Positions 55,024 to 63,940 of a stretch of DNA of 64,000 bases are shown piece by piece (the stretch's first letter is position 1; every line of letters begins with the position of its first letter). Source of the DNA: Streptomyces sp. NRRL WC-3626 (GTDB lineage: Bacteria > Actinomycetota > Actinomycetes > Streptomycetales > Streptomycetaceae); the NCBI RefSeq assembly GCF_000718785.1, contig NZ_JOCA01000003.1:310001-374000 (forward strand), written 5' to 3'. The notes beneath the pieces are model-generated. The model did no database searches. It was not told the DNA's origin and saw only the letters and a list, made by a program, of their open reading frames with translations. Both the position numbers and the translations under genes were made by a program.

Positions 55024-57167
55024 CCACGCAGTACGACCGGACGGCGGATCCCGCCACCTGGGAACCCCCGGCCCCGGCCCGGCACGCCGCTCGCGCCCCG
55101 CTCGCCCGCAGAGCGTGGCGCGGCCGGCCCGAGGACCCCCGCTGGGCGCGCCCCGCCTTCCTCGCCCTGCTGCTGGCCACCGGCGTGCTCTACCTCTGCG
55201 ACCTGAGCTCCTCCGGCTACGCCAACTCCTTCTACTCGGCGGCCGTCCAGGCGGGCAGCGAATCCTGGAAGGCGTTCTTCTTCGGTTCGCTCGACGCGGC
55301 GAACGCGATCACCGTGGACAAGCCCCCGGCCTCCCTGTGGCCGATGGAGCTGTCGGTGCGGATCTTCGGCCTGAACTCCTGGGCGATCCTGGTGCCCGAG
55401 GTGCTGATGGGCGTCGGCACGGTCGCCGTCGTCTACGCGGCCGTCCGCCGCCGCTTCAGCCCGGCGGCCGGTCTGATCGCGGGCGCGGTCCTCGCGCTCA
55501 CCCCGGTCGCGGCGCTGATGTTCCGGTTCAACAACCCGGACGCGATGCTGGCGCTGCTGATGTCCGTCGCCTGCTACCTCGTCGTCCGCGCCCTGGAGGA
55601 CGGCCGTACGACATGGCTGGTGTGGGCCGGGGCCGCGATCGGTTTCGCGTTCCTCGCCAAGACCCTCCAGGCCTTCCTGATCCTCCCGCCCCTCGCTCTG
55701 GTATACGGCGTCTGCGCCCCCGTGCGCCTGAAGAAGCGGCTGACCCAACTCGCCCTCGCCACCGTCGCGCTGGTCGTCTCCGGCGGCTGGTGGGTGGCGG
55801 TCGTCGAACTGTGGCCGGCGTCGTCGCGGCCGTATGTCGGCGGGTCGCAGAACAACAGCTTCCTGGAGCTGACCTTCGGCTACAACGGGCTCGGCCGGCT
55901 GAACGGCGAGGAGACCGGCAGCGTCGGCGGCGGTGGCGGGGGCATGGGCGGCGGCGGTGGTCAGTGGGGTGAGACCGGCTGGGACCGGATGTTCAACTCC
56001 GAGATCGGCGGCCAGATCTCCTGGCTGCTGCCCGCCGCGCTGATCCTGCTCGTCGCGGGCCTGGTCCTCACCCGCAAGGCCGCACGGACCGACCTCGCCC
56101 GCGGCTCGTTCCTGGTGTGGGGCGGCTCGCTGCTGATGACCACGGCCGTCTTCAGCTATATGGCCGGCATCTTCCACCAGTACTACACGGTGGCCCTCGC
56201 CCCCTACCTCGCGGCCGTGACCGGCATGGGCGCGGCGGCCCTCTGGGAGAAGCGGCGCGGGCTGTGGGCGTCGCTCGCCCTCGCGGCGGCCGCGACCGCC
56301 TCGGCCGCCTGGGGGTATGTGCTGCTCAACCGCACGCCCGACCATCTGCCGTGGCTGAAGTGGCTGGTCCTGGCCGGCGGGCTGGTGGCCGCCCTCGGGC
56401 TGGTCTTCGCGGGCAGGGTGGGGCGGGGGCCGGCCCTTGCGGCGGCTGGGCTGGGCCTGGCGGCCGCGCTGGCCGGGCCGACGGCGTACACGCTGAGCAC
56501 CGTGCAGGAGGGCCACACCGGTTCGATCGTCACGGCCGGACCGGCCGGGGCGAGCATGGGCGGAGGGCCCGGCGGGGGCGGTGGCGGCTTCCCCGGCGGG
56601 GGACGGCCGGGCGGCCAGGGGCAGCAGGGCGGTCAGGGGCAGACCCCGCCCGGCGGCACCGGCAACGGCAATGGCACCGGCGGCTTCCCCGGCGGCGGTC
56701 CGATGGGCCAGAACGGCCAGGGCGCGGGCCCGCGGAACGGCACCGGGGGCACCAGCGCCGAGGGCCGGATGGGCGGTGGCGGCGGGATGGGCGGCCTGCT
56801 CGGCGGCGCGGACGTCGATGCGGAGGCGAAGGAGCTGCTGGAGACCGGCGCCGACGACTACACCTGGGCCGCGGCGGCCATCGGCGCCCAGAACGCCGCG
56901 AGTTACCAGCTCTCCACCGGTGAGCCCGTGATGGCCGTCGGCGGCTTCAACGGCACCGACCCCTCCCCGACGCTCGCCGAGTTCAAGCAGTACGTGGCGG
57001 ACGGGAAGATCCACTACTTCGTCGCCGGCGGCGGCATGGGCGGCGGCATGGGTGGTGACTCCGGCAGTTCCGGGCAGATCTCGGCCTGGGTGCAGGAGAA
57101 CTTCAAGGAGGTGACGGCGGGCTCGGCCACCTTCTACGACCTGACACGGCGGACGACCGGAGGCTGA
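55020..57167 (+). CDS. GT39-like membrane glycosyltransferase (YkcB/ArnT type)
   Basis: 715 residues with a polytopic mannosyl/arabinosyltransferase-like domain: SGYANSFYSAAVQAGSESWKA-type first loop read in parts (Asp motif in FFGSLDAANAITVDKPP), several Gly-rich insertions (GGGGGGMGGGGGQ and a later GGGPGGGGGGFPGGGR) and a C-terminal soluble domain (residues about 600-715). It should transfer a sugar from the polyprenyl donor made by the partner GT2 protein onto an outer-surface target. Target unknown. Confidence 0.9.
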   Translation: MTTQYDRTADPATWEPPAPARHAARAPLARRAWRGRPEDPRWARPAFLALLLATGVLYLCDLSSSGYANSFYSAAVQAGSESWKAFFFGSLDAANAITVDKPPASLWPMELSVRIFGLNSWAILVPEVLMGVGTVAVVYAAVRRRFSPAAGLIAGAVLALTPVAALMFRFNNPDAMLALLMSVACYLVVRALEDGRTTWLVWAGAAIGFAFLAKTLQAFLILPPLALVYGVCAPVRLKKRLTQLALATVALVVSGGWWVAVVELWPASSRPYVGGSQNNSFLELTFGYNGLGRLNGEETGSVGGGGGGMGGGGGQWGETGWDRMFNSEIGGQISWLLPAALILLVAGLVLTRKAARTDLARGSFLVWGGSLLMTTAVFSYMAGIFHQYYTVALAPYLAAVTGMGAAALWEKRRGLWASLALAAAATASAAWGYVLLNRTPDHLPWLKWLVLAGGLVAALGLVFAGRVGRGPALAAAGLGLAAALAGPTAYTLSTVQEGHTGSIVTAGPAGASMGGGPGGGGGGFPGGGRPGGQGQQGGQGQTPPGGTGNGNGTGGFPGGGPMGQNGQGAGPRNGTGGTSAEGRMGGGGGMGGLLGGADVDAEAKELLETGADDYTWAAAAIGAQNAASYQLSTGEPVMAVGGFNGTDPSPTLAEFKQYVADGKIHYFVAGGGMGGGMGGDSGSSGQISAWVQENFKEVTAGSATFYDLTRRTTGG

Positions 57168-57271
57168 CGGTCCCCGCACGGGAGCGGAGGGCGGTGGCGG
57201 ACCGGGCCACCGCCCTCGTCCGTGCGCCCGGCTGGCATGATGACGCGTCGGCACGTCGAGGAAGGTGCGCC

Positions 57272-58039
57272 ATGGTGAGATCGGGCCGGCGGTCCGGGAG
57301 TGCGCCGCGGTCCAGCGTCTGGCTGAAGGACGGGGCCCGCCGCGGCAGGCGCGGGCAGCCCTCGGGCCTCGACCGGGACCGGATCACCGAGGCCACCGTG
57401 CGGCTGCTGGACGCCGAGGGCCTGGCCGCGTTCTCCATGCGCCGGCTCGCCGCCGAACTGAACGTCACCGCGATGTCCGTCTACTGGTACGTCGACACCA
57501 AGGACGACCTCCTCGAACTCGCCCTGGACCACGCCTTCGGCGAACTGCGCCTGCCCGGCCCGGCCGCCGGCGAGGACTGGCGCGACCGACTGCGCACACT
57601 GGCCCGCGAGTACCGCGCCCTGCTGGTCCGCCACCCCTGGCTGTCGCCGCTGGCCGGGAGCTTCCTCAACATCGGGCCCGGCGCGCTGGCGTTCTCCCGG
57701 GTGGTCCAGCAGATCATCCGCGGCACCGGCCTGCCGGAGCACAGGATGGCCGGCGCCCTCCTGGCCGTCCTCCAGTTCGTGTACGGCTGCGGCACCTACG
57801 AGGGCCACTTCCTCGCCCGGGTCGCCGGGGCCGGTCTGACGCCGGACGAGTACTACCGGCAGGCGGTGAGCGTGGTGACCCGGGTGCCGGACGCCGCCGG
57901 GGTCGTCGAGGAGTCGGCCGGAATCCTTCGGGCCCGGGGCGGCGGCACGGTCGAGGAGATGCGGGAACGGGACTTCGCCTTCGCCCTGGACCTGCTGGTG
58001 GCCGGCATCGAGACGATGGCGGCCCGCGACCGCGCCTGA
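57272..58039 (+). CDS. TetR/AcrR-family transcriptional regulator
   Basis: 255 residues. DNA-binding domain after a basic 25-residue leader: ITEATVRLLDAEGLAAFSMRRLAAELNVTAMSVYWYVDTKDDLL in parts; C-terminal TetR_C_1-type helical domain. GAGGAAGG about 6 bases before ATG 57272 supports the start. No operator or target identified. Confidence 0.9.
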   Translation: MVRSGRRSGSAPRSSVWLKDGARRGRRGQPSGLDRDRITEATVRLLDAEGLAAFSMRRLAAELNVTAMSVYWYVDTKDDLLELALDHAFGELRLPGPAAGEDWRDRLRTLAREYRALLVRHPWLSPLAGSFLNIGPGALAFSRVVQQIIRGTGLPEHRMAGALLAVLQFVYGCGTYEGHFLARVAGAGLTPDEYYRQAVSVVTRVPDAAGVVEESAGILRARGGGTVEEMRERDFAFALDLLVAGIETMAARDRA

Positions 58040-58042
58040 GGC

Positions 58043-58513
58043 TCAGTCCCCTTCGGTCAGCCGGGCGGGGAACCCGCCGGTCGCCACCGGACCCCAGCGC
58101 TCCGGAGTGATCCGGATGATCGACTTGCCCTGCTTGACCATGGCGGCGCGGTACTCGTCCCAGTCCGGGTGCTCACCGGCGATGTTCCGGTAGTACTCCA
58201 CCAGCGGCTCCACGGACGCGGGCGCGTCCAGGACCTCGGCGGTGCCGTCGATCTGGACCCACGGCCCGTTCCACTCGTCGCTGAGGACGATCAGGCTCAC
58301 CCGGTCGTCCCTCTTGGCATTACGGGTCTTGGCGCGCTCGGGGTACGTGGAGACCACGATCCGCCCCGAGTCGTCGACCCCGCAGGTCAGCGGCGACCCC
58401 TGGGGCCCGCCGTCGCCCCGCCGGGTCAGCAGGATCGCCCGGTGCCGGGGCCGTACGAAGTCCAGCAGCCCGTCGAGGGAGACACGGGTGTTCGTCGCGA
58501 TGTTGGGTGCCAT
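58043..58513 (-). CDS. PPOX-class F420-dependent oxidoreductase or pyridoxamine-oxidase-like protein
   Basis: 156 residues. Split-barrel flavin/F420-binding fold: RRGDGGPQGSPLTCGVDDSGRIVVSTYPERAKTRNAKRDDRVSL is the family pattern (read in sections). Lengths and motifs fit the F420-dependent Rv1155-like group rather than true PNPOx. Substrate unknown. Convergent with the TetR gene, only 3 bases apart. Confidence 0.85.
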   Translation of the reverse strand: MAPNIATNTRVSLDGLLDFVRPRHRAILLTRRGDGGPQGSPLTCGVDDSGRIVVSTYPERAKTRNAKRDDRVSLIVLSDEWNGPWVQIDGTAEVLDAPASVEPLVEYYRNIAGEHPDWDEYRAAMVKQGKSIIRITPERWGPVATGGFPARLTEGD

Positions 58514-58522
58514 GCGGGCAGC

Positions 58523-58882
58523 CTAGGCGGCCATGGCCTCCGGGAGGTTGTCGTACACGGGCACGTCGCGGCGCAGGCCCGTCAGTTCGAGTACGCGGCC
58601 GGCCGCGCTGTCCGGGCGGGCCACCACGTACACACGCGTCCCGGGGCGCAGCAGACGGCGTACGTCGTTGATCAGACGGACGCCCTGGGAGTCCATGAAC
58701 AGAGTCGCGGAGAGGTCGAGGACCAGGACGCGGGGACGGGCGGCCGTACGGACTGAGGCCAGGATGACGCCGAGCAGGTCCCGGGCGTTGGAGAAGTCGA
58801 TCTCCGACGGGAACCGGAGCAGCGCGTGTCCGGGCGGATGAGCGGGGTCGGAGGGGTGCGGCAGGAAGGTCACGGTGCTCAC
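58523..58882 (-). CDS. STAS-domain anti-sigma-factor antagonist
   Basis: 119 residues. STAS fold with the phospho-acceptor serine in LFMDSQGVRLI (MDSQG). Sequence starts FLPHPSDPAHPPGHALLRFPSEIDFSNARDLL. It would bind and sequester an RsbW-like kinase and be reactivated by SpoIIE-type phosphatases, several of which lie elsewhere in this window. GTG 58882 chosen; ribosome site weak. Lies 9 bases from the PPOX gene. Confidence 0.85.
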   Translation of the reverse strand: MSTVTFLPHPSDPAHPPGHALLRFPSEIDFSNARDLLGVILASVRTAARPRVLVLDLSATLFMDSQGVRLINDVRRLLRPGTRVYVVARPDSAAGRVLELTGLRRDVPVYDNLPEAMAA

Positions 58883-59113
58883 CTGGCAGACGTTCGTCCG
58901 GTGTTCCGGGAGGCCACTTCCTGACCCGTCCGCCCATTGCACCACGCGGGAGGGCACCGGCGGAAGCGGACCGGGGAGGTGACCGGTCCGGGTCCCGACA
59001 CCGCAGGTCGGGCGTCACCTCACCGCGGTCGAACGGCTAGAGTTCTGTGCGTCCTGTGCTCGCAGTCGGGAATGTGCTGCGGAGCTCTCCTGCGCACGGC
59101 CGTGGTGCCGTGC

Positions 59114-59839
59114 ATGCCGAAGAGGTTCGTGGTGGCTGCGTCCCGGTTTTCTGATTTGCCCCGTTTTCCGGTCGGGTTGGACCTGGCCGAGGCGCTCACG
59201 TCGGCGGCGCAGAGTCTGCACGAGACCTCCACCCCCGACAGCACCCTGGACACGGCGGTCCGTCTCGCCGTGGATCTCATACCCGGCGCCGACCACGCCG
59301 GAATCTCCGACATCGAGCGCGGCAACCGGCGCTCCGCCCTGGCCTGGACCGACGACGTCGTACGTACCGCGGAGTCGGACGACGGCCCCGGGACCGGACA
59401 GCAGCCGTACTGGCACCGTCTGTGGACCGCCCCCGTCGCCGAGGTCGAGGACAGCGAGAACGGTGACGGCGACACCGCGCTGTCCGTGCTGGGCCTGCGG
59501 TCCGTGCTGTCGCTGCGGCTGCGGGCCGACCGCCGCCGGCTGACCGTGCTCACCGCCTACGCCCGCAAGCCACGCGCCTTCGACGAGGCCGCGCTGCGGG
59601 TGGGCCGGCTGTTCACCGCGCACGTCGGGATCGCCCTCGACTCCGCCACCGTGCGCGAGCAGCTCACCGAGGCGATGCGCACCCGGGACCTGATCGGCCA
59701 GGCCACCGGCATCCTGATGGAGCGCCTGGACATCGACGCGGCCGGTGCCTTCGACAGCCTGGTGCGGGCCTCGCAGCGGGAGAACGTCAAACTGCGTGAC
59801 CTCGCCCGCCGTATCGTCGACCCGCACAACACCCCCTGA
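59114..59839 (+). CDS. GAF-ANTAR domain regulator
   Basis: About 241 residues. GAF domain (residues about 20-160) with ISDIERGNRRSALAWTDD; ANTAR RNA-binding domain at the C-terminus: ALDSATVREQLTEAMRTRDLIGQATGILMERLDIDAAGAFDSLVRASQ in sections. ANTAR proteins act on transcription attenuators in response to a GAF-sensed signal. The start is uncertain (59114 used; upstream GTG codons possible). Confidence 0.87.
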   Translation: MPKRFVVAASRFSDLPRFPVGLDLAEALTSAAQSLHETSTPDSTLDTAVRLAVDLIPGADHAGISDIERGNRRSALAWTDDVVRTAESDDGPGTGQQPYWHRLWTAPVAEVEDSENGDGDTALSVLGLRSVLSLRLRADRRRLTVLTAYARKPRAFDEAALRVGRLFTAHVGIALDSATVREQLTEAMRTRDLIGQATGILMERLDIDAAGAFDSLVRASQRENVKLRDLARRIVDPHNTP

Positions 59840-59846
59840 CGGGCCC

Positions 59847-60668
59847 TCACGAGGCGGGCAGCGACTCCCCCTGTACGGCCTGGACGTCCAGCTCCACCCG
59901 GAGGGTCGCGCCGATGGCCGCGATGCCGGCCTGGACGACCTGGTTGTAGTTCATCGCGAAGTCCTCGCGCCGCAGTTCGGTGGTGGCGCGGAAGGCCGCC
60001 CGGGTGCCGCCCCACGGATCGGCCCCGGTGCCGAGGTACGCCAGGTCCAGGTCGACGGGGCGGACGACACCGCGCATGGCCAGCTCGCCGTGGACCGTCC
60101 AGCGGTCCGGGCCCGCCTCCGCCAGACGGGTGGACCGGTAGGTGATCTCGGGGTGCCGCTCGACGTCCAGGAAGTCCGCGGACCGCAGATGGGTGTCGCG
60201 CGTTCCGTTGCCGGTGTCGATGGACGCCGCCCGGATCACCGCCTCGACCCGGGACTTGGCGATGTCGTCCGGCGCGATCTCCACCGTGGCGGCGAACTCG
60301 GTGAACCTGCCCCGCACGCTGGAGATGCCCAGGTGCTGGGCGACGGCCGCCACGCTCGAATGTGCCGGGTCCACGGTCCAGGGCCCCGGCGGCGGCAGCT
60401 CGGTGCCGCCCTGCCGGGCCAGCGTCACCGTCCCCACCTCGGCCCGCCCGCTCGCCGTGACGATCGCGCTGGCGGCGGCGGGCGCGTACCCGACCGCGGT
60501 GACGATCACGGTGTACGCCCCCGGCGCCAGCTCGGTGGCGTCCCGTACCGCTCCCTCGGCGTCCGCCCCGGCGCGCAGCACCTGCGTACCGGTCCCGTCG
60601 GCCAGGGTGACGACCGCGTGCGACACGGCCCATCCGTCCCGGGTACGGATCCTCGCGGTCAGTGGCAT
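59847..60668 (-). CDS. YceI-family protein with N-terminal carboxypeptidase-regulatory-like domain
   Basis: 273 residues. Residues 1-90 are a beta-sandwich of the carboxypeptidase D regulatory type (LTARIRTRDGWAVSHAVVTLADGTGTQV to GAYTVIVTAVGYAPAAAS). Residues 95-270 are a YceI lipocalin-like domain (PGPWTVDPAHSSVAAVAQHL, VRGRFTEFAATVEI, SADFLDVERHPEITYRS). YceI proteins bind polyprenyl-type lipids, usually outside, but no signal peptide is seen here. ATG 60668 has AGGGAGAAAACGGG upstream. Same direction as the MFS gene but separated by a strong stem. Confidence 0.9.
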   Translation of the reverse strand: MPLTARIRTRDGWAVSHAVVTLADGTGTQVLRAGADAEGAVRDATELAPGAYTVIVTAVGYAPAAASAIVTASGRAEVGTVTLARQGGTELPPPGPWTVDPAHSSVAAVAQHLGISSVRGRFTEFAATVEIAPDDIAKSRVEAVIRAASIDTGNGTRDTHLRSADFLDVERHPEITYRSTRLAEAGPDRWTVHGELAMRGVVRPVDLDLAYLGTGADPWGGTRAAFRATTELRREDFAMNYNQVVQAGIAAIGATLRVELDVQAVQGESLPAS

Positions 60669-60712
60669 CCCGTTTTCTCCCTGCACATGCGTACAAAATG
60701 GCCGTGAACAGA

Positions 60713-60770
60713 CCGGCCCGTGGCAGGGGGCGCGACTCCGCTACAGAACGCGCCGCCCGCCACGGGCCGG
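60713..60770 (-). terminator. terminator stem between MFS and YceI genes
   Basis: CCGGCCCGTGGC ... GCCACGGGCCGG, 12-bp perfect stem with a 34-base loop, 8 bases past the MFS stop. Confidence 0.6.
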
Positions 60771-60777
60771 GGTCTCG

Positions 60778-63333
60778 CTACTCGCCGGGGTGGGCGAGTT
60801 CGATGTCGTGGTCGTCGGTGCCGGGGCCGGTGACCGTCAGCGCGCCGGCCACCGGGGGGTAGCCCGTGGCGATGACGGTGTACTCGCCGCCGTCCAGGTC
60901 GGCGAAGGCGTACGCGCCGTCCGCACCGGTCGTCGCGGTGGCGACCACGTTGCCGGCGGCGTCGACCAGGGTGACCCGGGCGTCGGCCAGCGGCCCGTGC
61001 GGGGCACGGACCACGCCCCGTACCCGGGCGCCGGTCTCCAGGTCGACCTCGACCCGGGTGACTCCGGTGCCGCCCACCTCGACGGGCAGGGCGCGCGGCC
61101 GGTACCCGGCGGCGTTCACCGCCACGGTCACCGTGCCCGGCACCAGCTCGGTGAAGGAGAACTCGCCCTGCTCACCGGTGTTCCCGGTGGCCAGCAGATC
61201 GCCGCGCACATCGGTGACGATCACCATGGCGTCCCGCACCGGCTGTCCGCCGTCGGCGGTGCGGACCAGTCCGGTGAGTCCGCTGGTGCCGCTGAGCAGG
61301 ATGTCGTAGGCGACCGGTTCGCCGTTCACCACGACGGTGGACGCCTGCGGCTGGTGGCCGTCGGCGGCGGCGATCAGGACGTACGACCCGGCCCCGGGCG
61401 CGTCCACGGCGTAGGCGCCGTCGGCCTGCGCCACGGACCGGCCCAGCTGACGCCCGCCCAGCGAGATCAGCGTGACGGCGGCCTGCGGCACGGGTGCCCC
61501 GTCGGCGCCGCGTACGAAACCGCGCACCGGGACGCAGGGGGACGCCGGCGTCTCCGGCTCACCGGGGGCGGCGGCCGCCGTGGCGACGGCGGAGAGCCGC
61601 TGGGTGGCCGCGGGCGCGGTGTCCGTGCCGGCCGCCGGGGCCTTCACGGCCGCCGGCGCGACGGCCGGAACCGGCTCGCCGGCGACACGGGTGGCCTCGG
61701 CGGGGGCCGGGGCCACCGGCGGGGCGGCCTCGGCCGTGGCCTCCGCCGCCTGGGCCAGCGCGCCCGAGGTCCGCAGCGGGACCTCCTTGATGAACAGGGT
61801 CACCAGGAAGGCGAGCAGGGCGACCGGTGTGACGTACAGGAAGATGTCGGCGATGCCGTGCCCGTAGGCGCTCTCCAGCCAGGTGCGGATGTGCTCGGGC
61901 AGCAGGTCCATGTCGGGGATGGTGCCGCTGCCGGAGGCCTTGGCGGCCGCCGCCTGCTCCTGCGGGCTGAGCGTGCCGATGGTGTCGGCGGCGTACCCGC
62001 TGATCCGGGACGACATGACCGAGCCGAGCACTGAGACGCCCACCGCGCCGCCGAGCGACCGGAAGAACGTGACCACGGAGGACGCGGCACCCAGGTCGCC
62101 CGGGGCCACCTGGTTCTGCGTGCAGAGCACGAGGTTCTGCATCATCATGCCGACGCCGAGACCCAGCAGCGCCATGAAGATCGCGATGTGCCAGTACGGG
62201 GTGTCGTAGCGCATGGTGCTCAGCAGGCCCAGACCCGCCGTCAGCAGCACACCGCCGGCCAGCAGCCAGTTCTTCCACTTGCCGGTCTTGGTGATGACCA
62301 TTCCGGAGACCGTGGACGACACGAACAGGCCGCCGATCATCGGGATGGTCATGACGCCCGACATCGTCGGGGACTTGTCCCGGGCCAGCTGGAAGTACTG
62401 GCTGAAGTAGACGGTGCCCGCGAACATCGCGATACCGACGAACAGCGAGGCCAGCGAGGCCAGCGTGATGGTGCGGTTGCGGAACAGCCGCAGCGGGATG
62501 ATCGGCTCGGCGGCCTTCGTCTCGACGAAGAGGAAGACCAGCGTCAGGGCGATCGCGCCGCCGACCATGGCGGCGGTCTGCCAGGACAGCCAGGAGTACT
62601 TGTCGTCGGCGAAGGTGACCCAGACGAGCAGCAGGCAGACGGCAGCGGTGACGAAGAAGGCGCCGGCCCAGTCGACCTTGACCTTGCGCCGGGTCACCGG
62701 CAGGTGCAGCGTCTTCTGCAGCACGATGAGCGCGATGAGCGCGAAGGGCACGCCGACGTAGAGGCACCAGCGCCAGCCGAGCCAGCTGGTGTCGGTGATC
62801 ACGCCGCCGAGCAGCGGGCCGCCGACGGTCGCGACGGCGAAGGTCGCGCCCAGGTAGCCGGAGTAGCGCCCGCGCTCACGCGGGGAGATCATCGCGGCCA
62901 TGATGATCTGCGCCAGGGCGGACAGACCGCCGGCGCCCAGACCCTGGATGGCACGCGCGCTGATCAGCATCGCCGGGTTCTGCGCCATACCGGCCACGAC
63001 GGAGCCGAGGACGAAGACGACCAGGCCTATCTGGACCAGGACCTTCTTGCTGAACAGGTCGGCGAGCTTGCCCCACAGGGGGGTGGAGGCGGTCATCGTC
63101 AGCAGCGAGGCGGTGACGACCCAGGTGTAGGCGCTCTGGCCGCCGCCGAGGTCGCCCACGATCTCGGGCAGCGCGTTGGTGACGATGGTCGACGACAGGA
63201 TGGCGGCGAACATGCCGAGCAGCAGCCCGGACAGTGCCTCCATGATCTGCCGATGCGTCATCGGAGCGTCTGTGGAGGAGCCTCCCCCGTGCTTGGCATG
63301 AGCCCGCACACCGGCTGGTGTGGTCGTTGCCAT
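60778..63333 (-). CDS. DHA2-family MFS transporter with C-terminal carboxypeptidase-regulatory-like repeats
   Basis: 851 residues, far longer than the 480-550 of ordinary EmrB/QacA pumps. Residues about 20-525 are a 14-helix DHA2 transporter (LWGKLADLFSKKVLVQIGL motif A; PLLGGVITDTSWLGWRWCLYVG). An Ala/Pro-rich linker (530-590) leads to three beta-sandwich repeats (about 590-670, 675-760, 765-850), each with the VxGxVR...A.V.L....G......G.....T...G.Y..LP.G.Y.....A.GY pattern. Start ATG 63333 has AAGGAAG upstream. Divergent control by the MarR gene next door is likely, although they are codirectional. A drug or metabolite exporter whose tail may bind a ligand or wall polymer. Confidence 0.9.
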   Translation of the reverse strand: MATTTPAGVRAHAKHGGGSSTDAPMTHRQIMEALSGLLLGMFAAILSSTIVTNALPEIVGDLGGGQSAYTWVVTASLLTMTASTPLWGKLADLFSKKVLVQIGLVVFVLGSVVAGMAQNPAMLISARAIQGLGAGGLSALAQIIMAAMISPRERGRYSGYLGATFAVATVGGPLLGGVITDTSWLGWRWCLYVGVPFALIALIVLQKTLHLPVTRRKVKVDWAGAFFVTAAVCLLLVWVTFADDKYSWLSWQTAAMVGGAIALTLVFLFVETKAAEPIIPLRLFRNRTITLASLASLFVGIAMFAGTVYFSQYFQLARDKSPTMSGVMTIPMIGGLFVSSTVSGMVITKTGKWKNWLLAGGVLLTAGLGLLSTMRYDTPYWHIAIFMALLGLGVGMMMQNLVLCTQNQVAPGDLGAASSVVTFFRSLGGAVGVSVLGSVMSSRISGYAADTIGTLSPQEQAAAAKASGSGTIPDMDLLPEHIRTWLESAYGHGIADIFLYVTPVALLAFLVTLFIKEVPLRTSGALAQAAEATAEAAPPVAPAPAEATRVAGEPVPAVAPAAVKAPAAGTDTAPAATQRLSAVATAAAAPGEPETPASPCVPVRGFVRGADGAPVPQAAVTLISLGGRQLGRSVAQADGAYAVDAPGAGSYVLIAAADGHQPQASTVVVNGEPVAYDILLSGTSGLTGLVRTADGGQPVRDAMVIVTDVRGDLLATGNTGEQGEFSFTELVPGTVTVAVNAAGYRPRALPVEVGGTGVTRVEVDLETGARVRGVVRAPHGPLADARVTLVDAAGNVVATATTGADGAYAFADLDGGEYTVIATGYPPVAGALTVTGPGTDDHDIELAHPGE

Positions 63334-63346
63334 GGACTTCCTTCTC

Positions 63347-63838
63347 TTACGTGCTTGCGGGTGTACGGGTGGTCTGTTCGAGAGCGGGGGACGCCGGGCG
63401 GGGGCCCGCGCGGCAGTCACCGAAGCTGTCCCTGAGCCGGGTCATCAGCTGGGTGAGCCGGCCGACCTCGTCGTCGGTCCAGTCGTCCAGGCGCTCCGCG
63501 AGGAGCTGGGTGGTCCGCCGGAACAGCTCGTCGAGCTGGGTCCGGCCGGCGGGGGTGAGGTGCAGGATGCGGGACCGTTTGTCGGCGGGGTCCGGGAAGC
63601 GCTCGATCCAGCCGCGCTCGGCGAGATACGCGACGTGGCGGCTGGTGACCGAGATGTCCACGGACAGCAGCTCGGCGAGCCTGCTCATGCGCATGTCGCC
63701 GTGGCGGCCGAGCAGTGTCAGCACGGCGGCGGAGCCGCTGTGGCAGTCGGCCGGCATGATCCGGTTCATCTCCCGCTTGACGGCGCCGAACGCGCTGAAC
63801 TGTCGCACCAGCTCCTCGTACCGCGCCCGCTCGGCCAT
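63347..63838 (-). CDS. MarR-family transcriptional regulator
   Basis: 163 residues. Winged helix-turn-helix: MRMSRLAELLSVDISVTSRHVAYLAERGWIERFPDPADKRSRILHLTPAGR in parts, with the wing DPADKRSR. It is the first gene before the MFS transporter (13-base gap), so autoregulated co-transcription is likely. ATG 63838. Three inverted TTGSY-N3-GGCAA-like sites lie upstream. Confidence 0.92.
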   Translation of the reverse strand: MAERARYEELVRQFSAFGAVKREMNRIMPADCHSGSAAVLTLLGRHGDMRMSRLAELLSVDISVTSRHVAYLAERGWIERFPDPADKRSRILHLTPAGRTQLDELFRRTTQLLAERLDDWTDDEVGRLTQLMTRLRDSFGDCRAGPRPASPALEQTTRTPAST

Positions 63839-63857
63839 GACACCCCATCCCTGTTGA

Positions 63858-63940
63858 TTGCTTAGGGCAACGATAGAAATGGATGGTTGCCACAGGCAAA
63901 CAAAAACGGGCGTTCCGGCTCAAAAACTTGGCAAAGGCAA
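63858..63940. promoter_or_regulatory. three MarR-type operator sequences
   Basis: TTGCTTAGGGCAA (63858-63870), TTGCCACAGGCAA (63887-63899) and TTGGCAAAGGCAA (63928-63940), all fitting TTGSY-N3-GGCAA, in the upstream region of the MarR gene. The A/T-rich context also fits the promoter. Confidence 0.6.
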
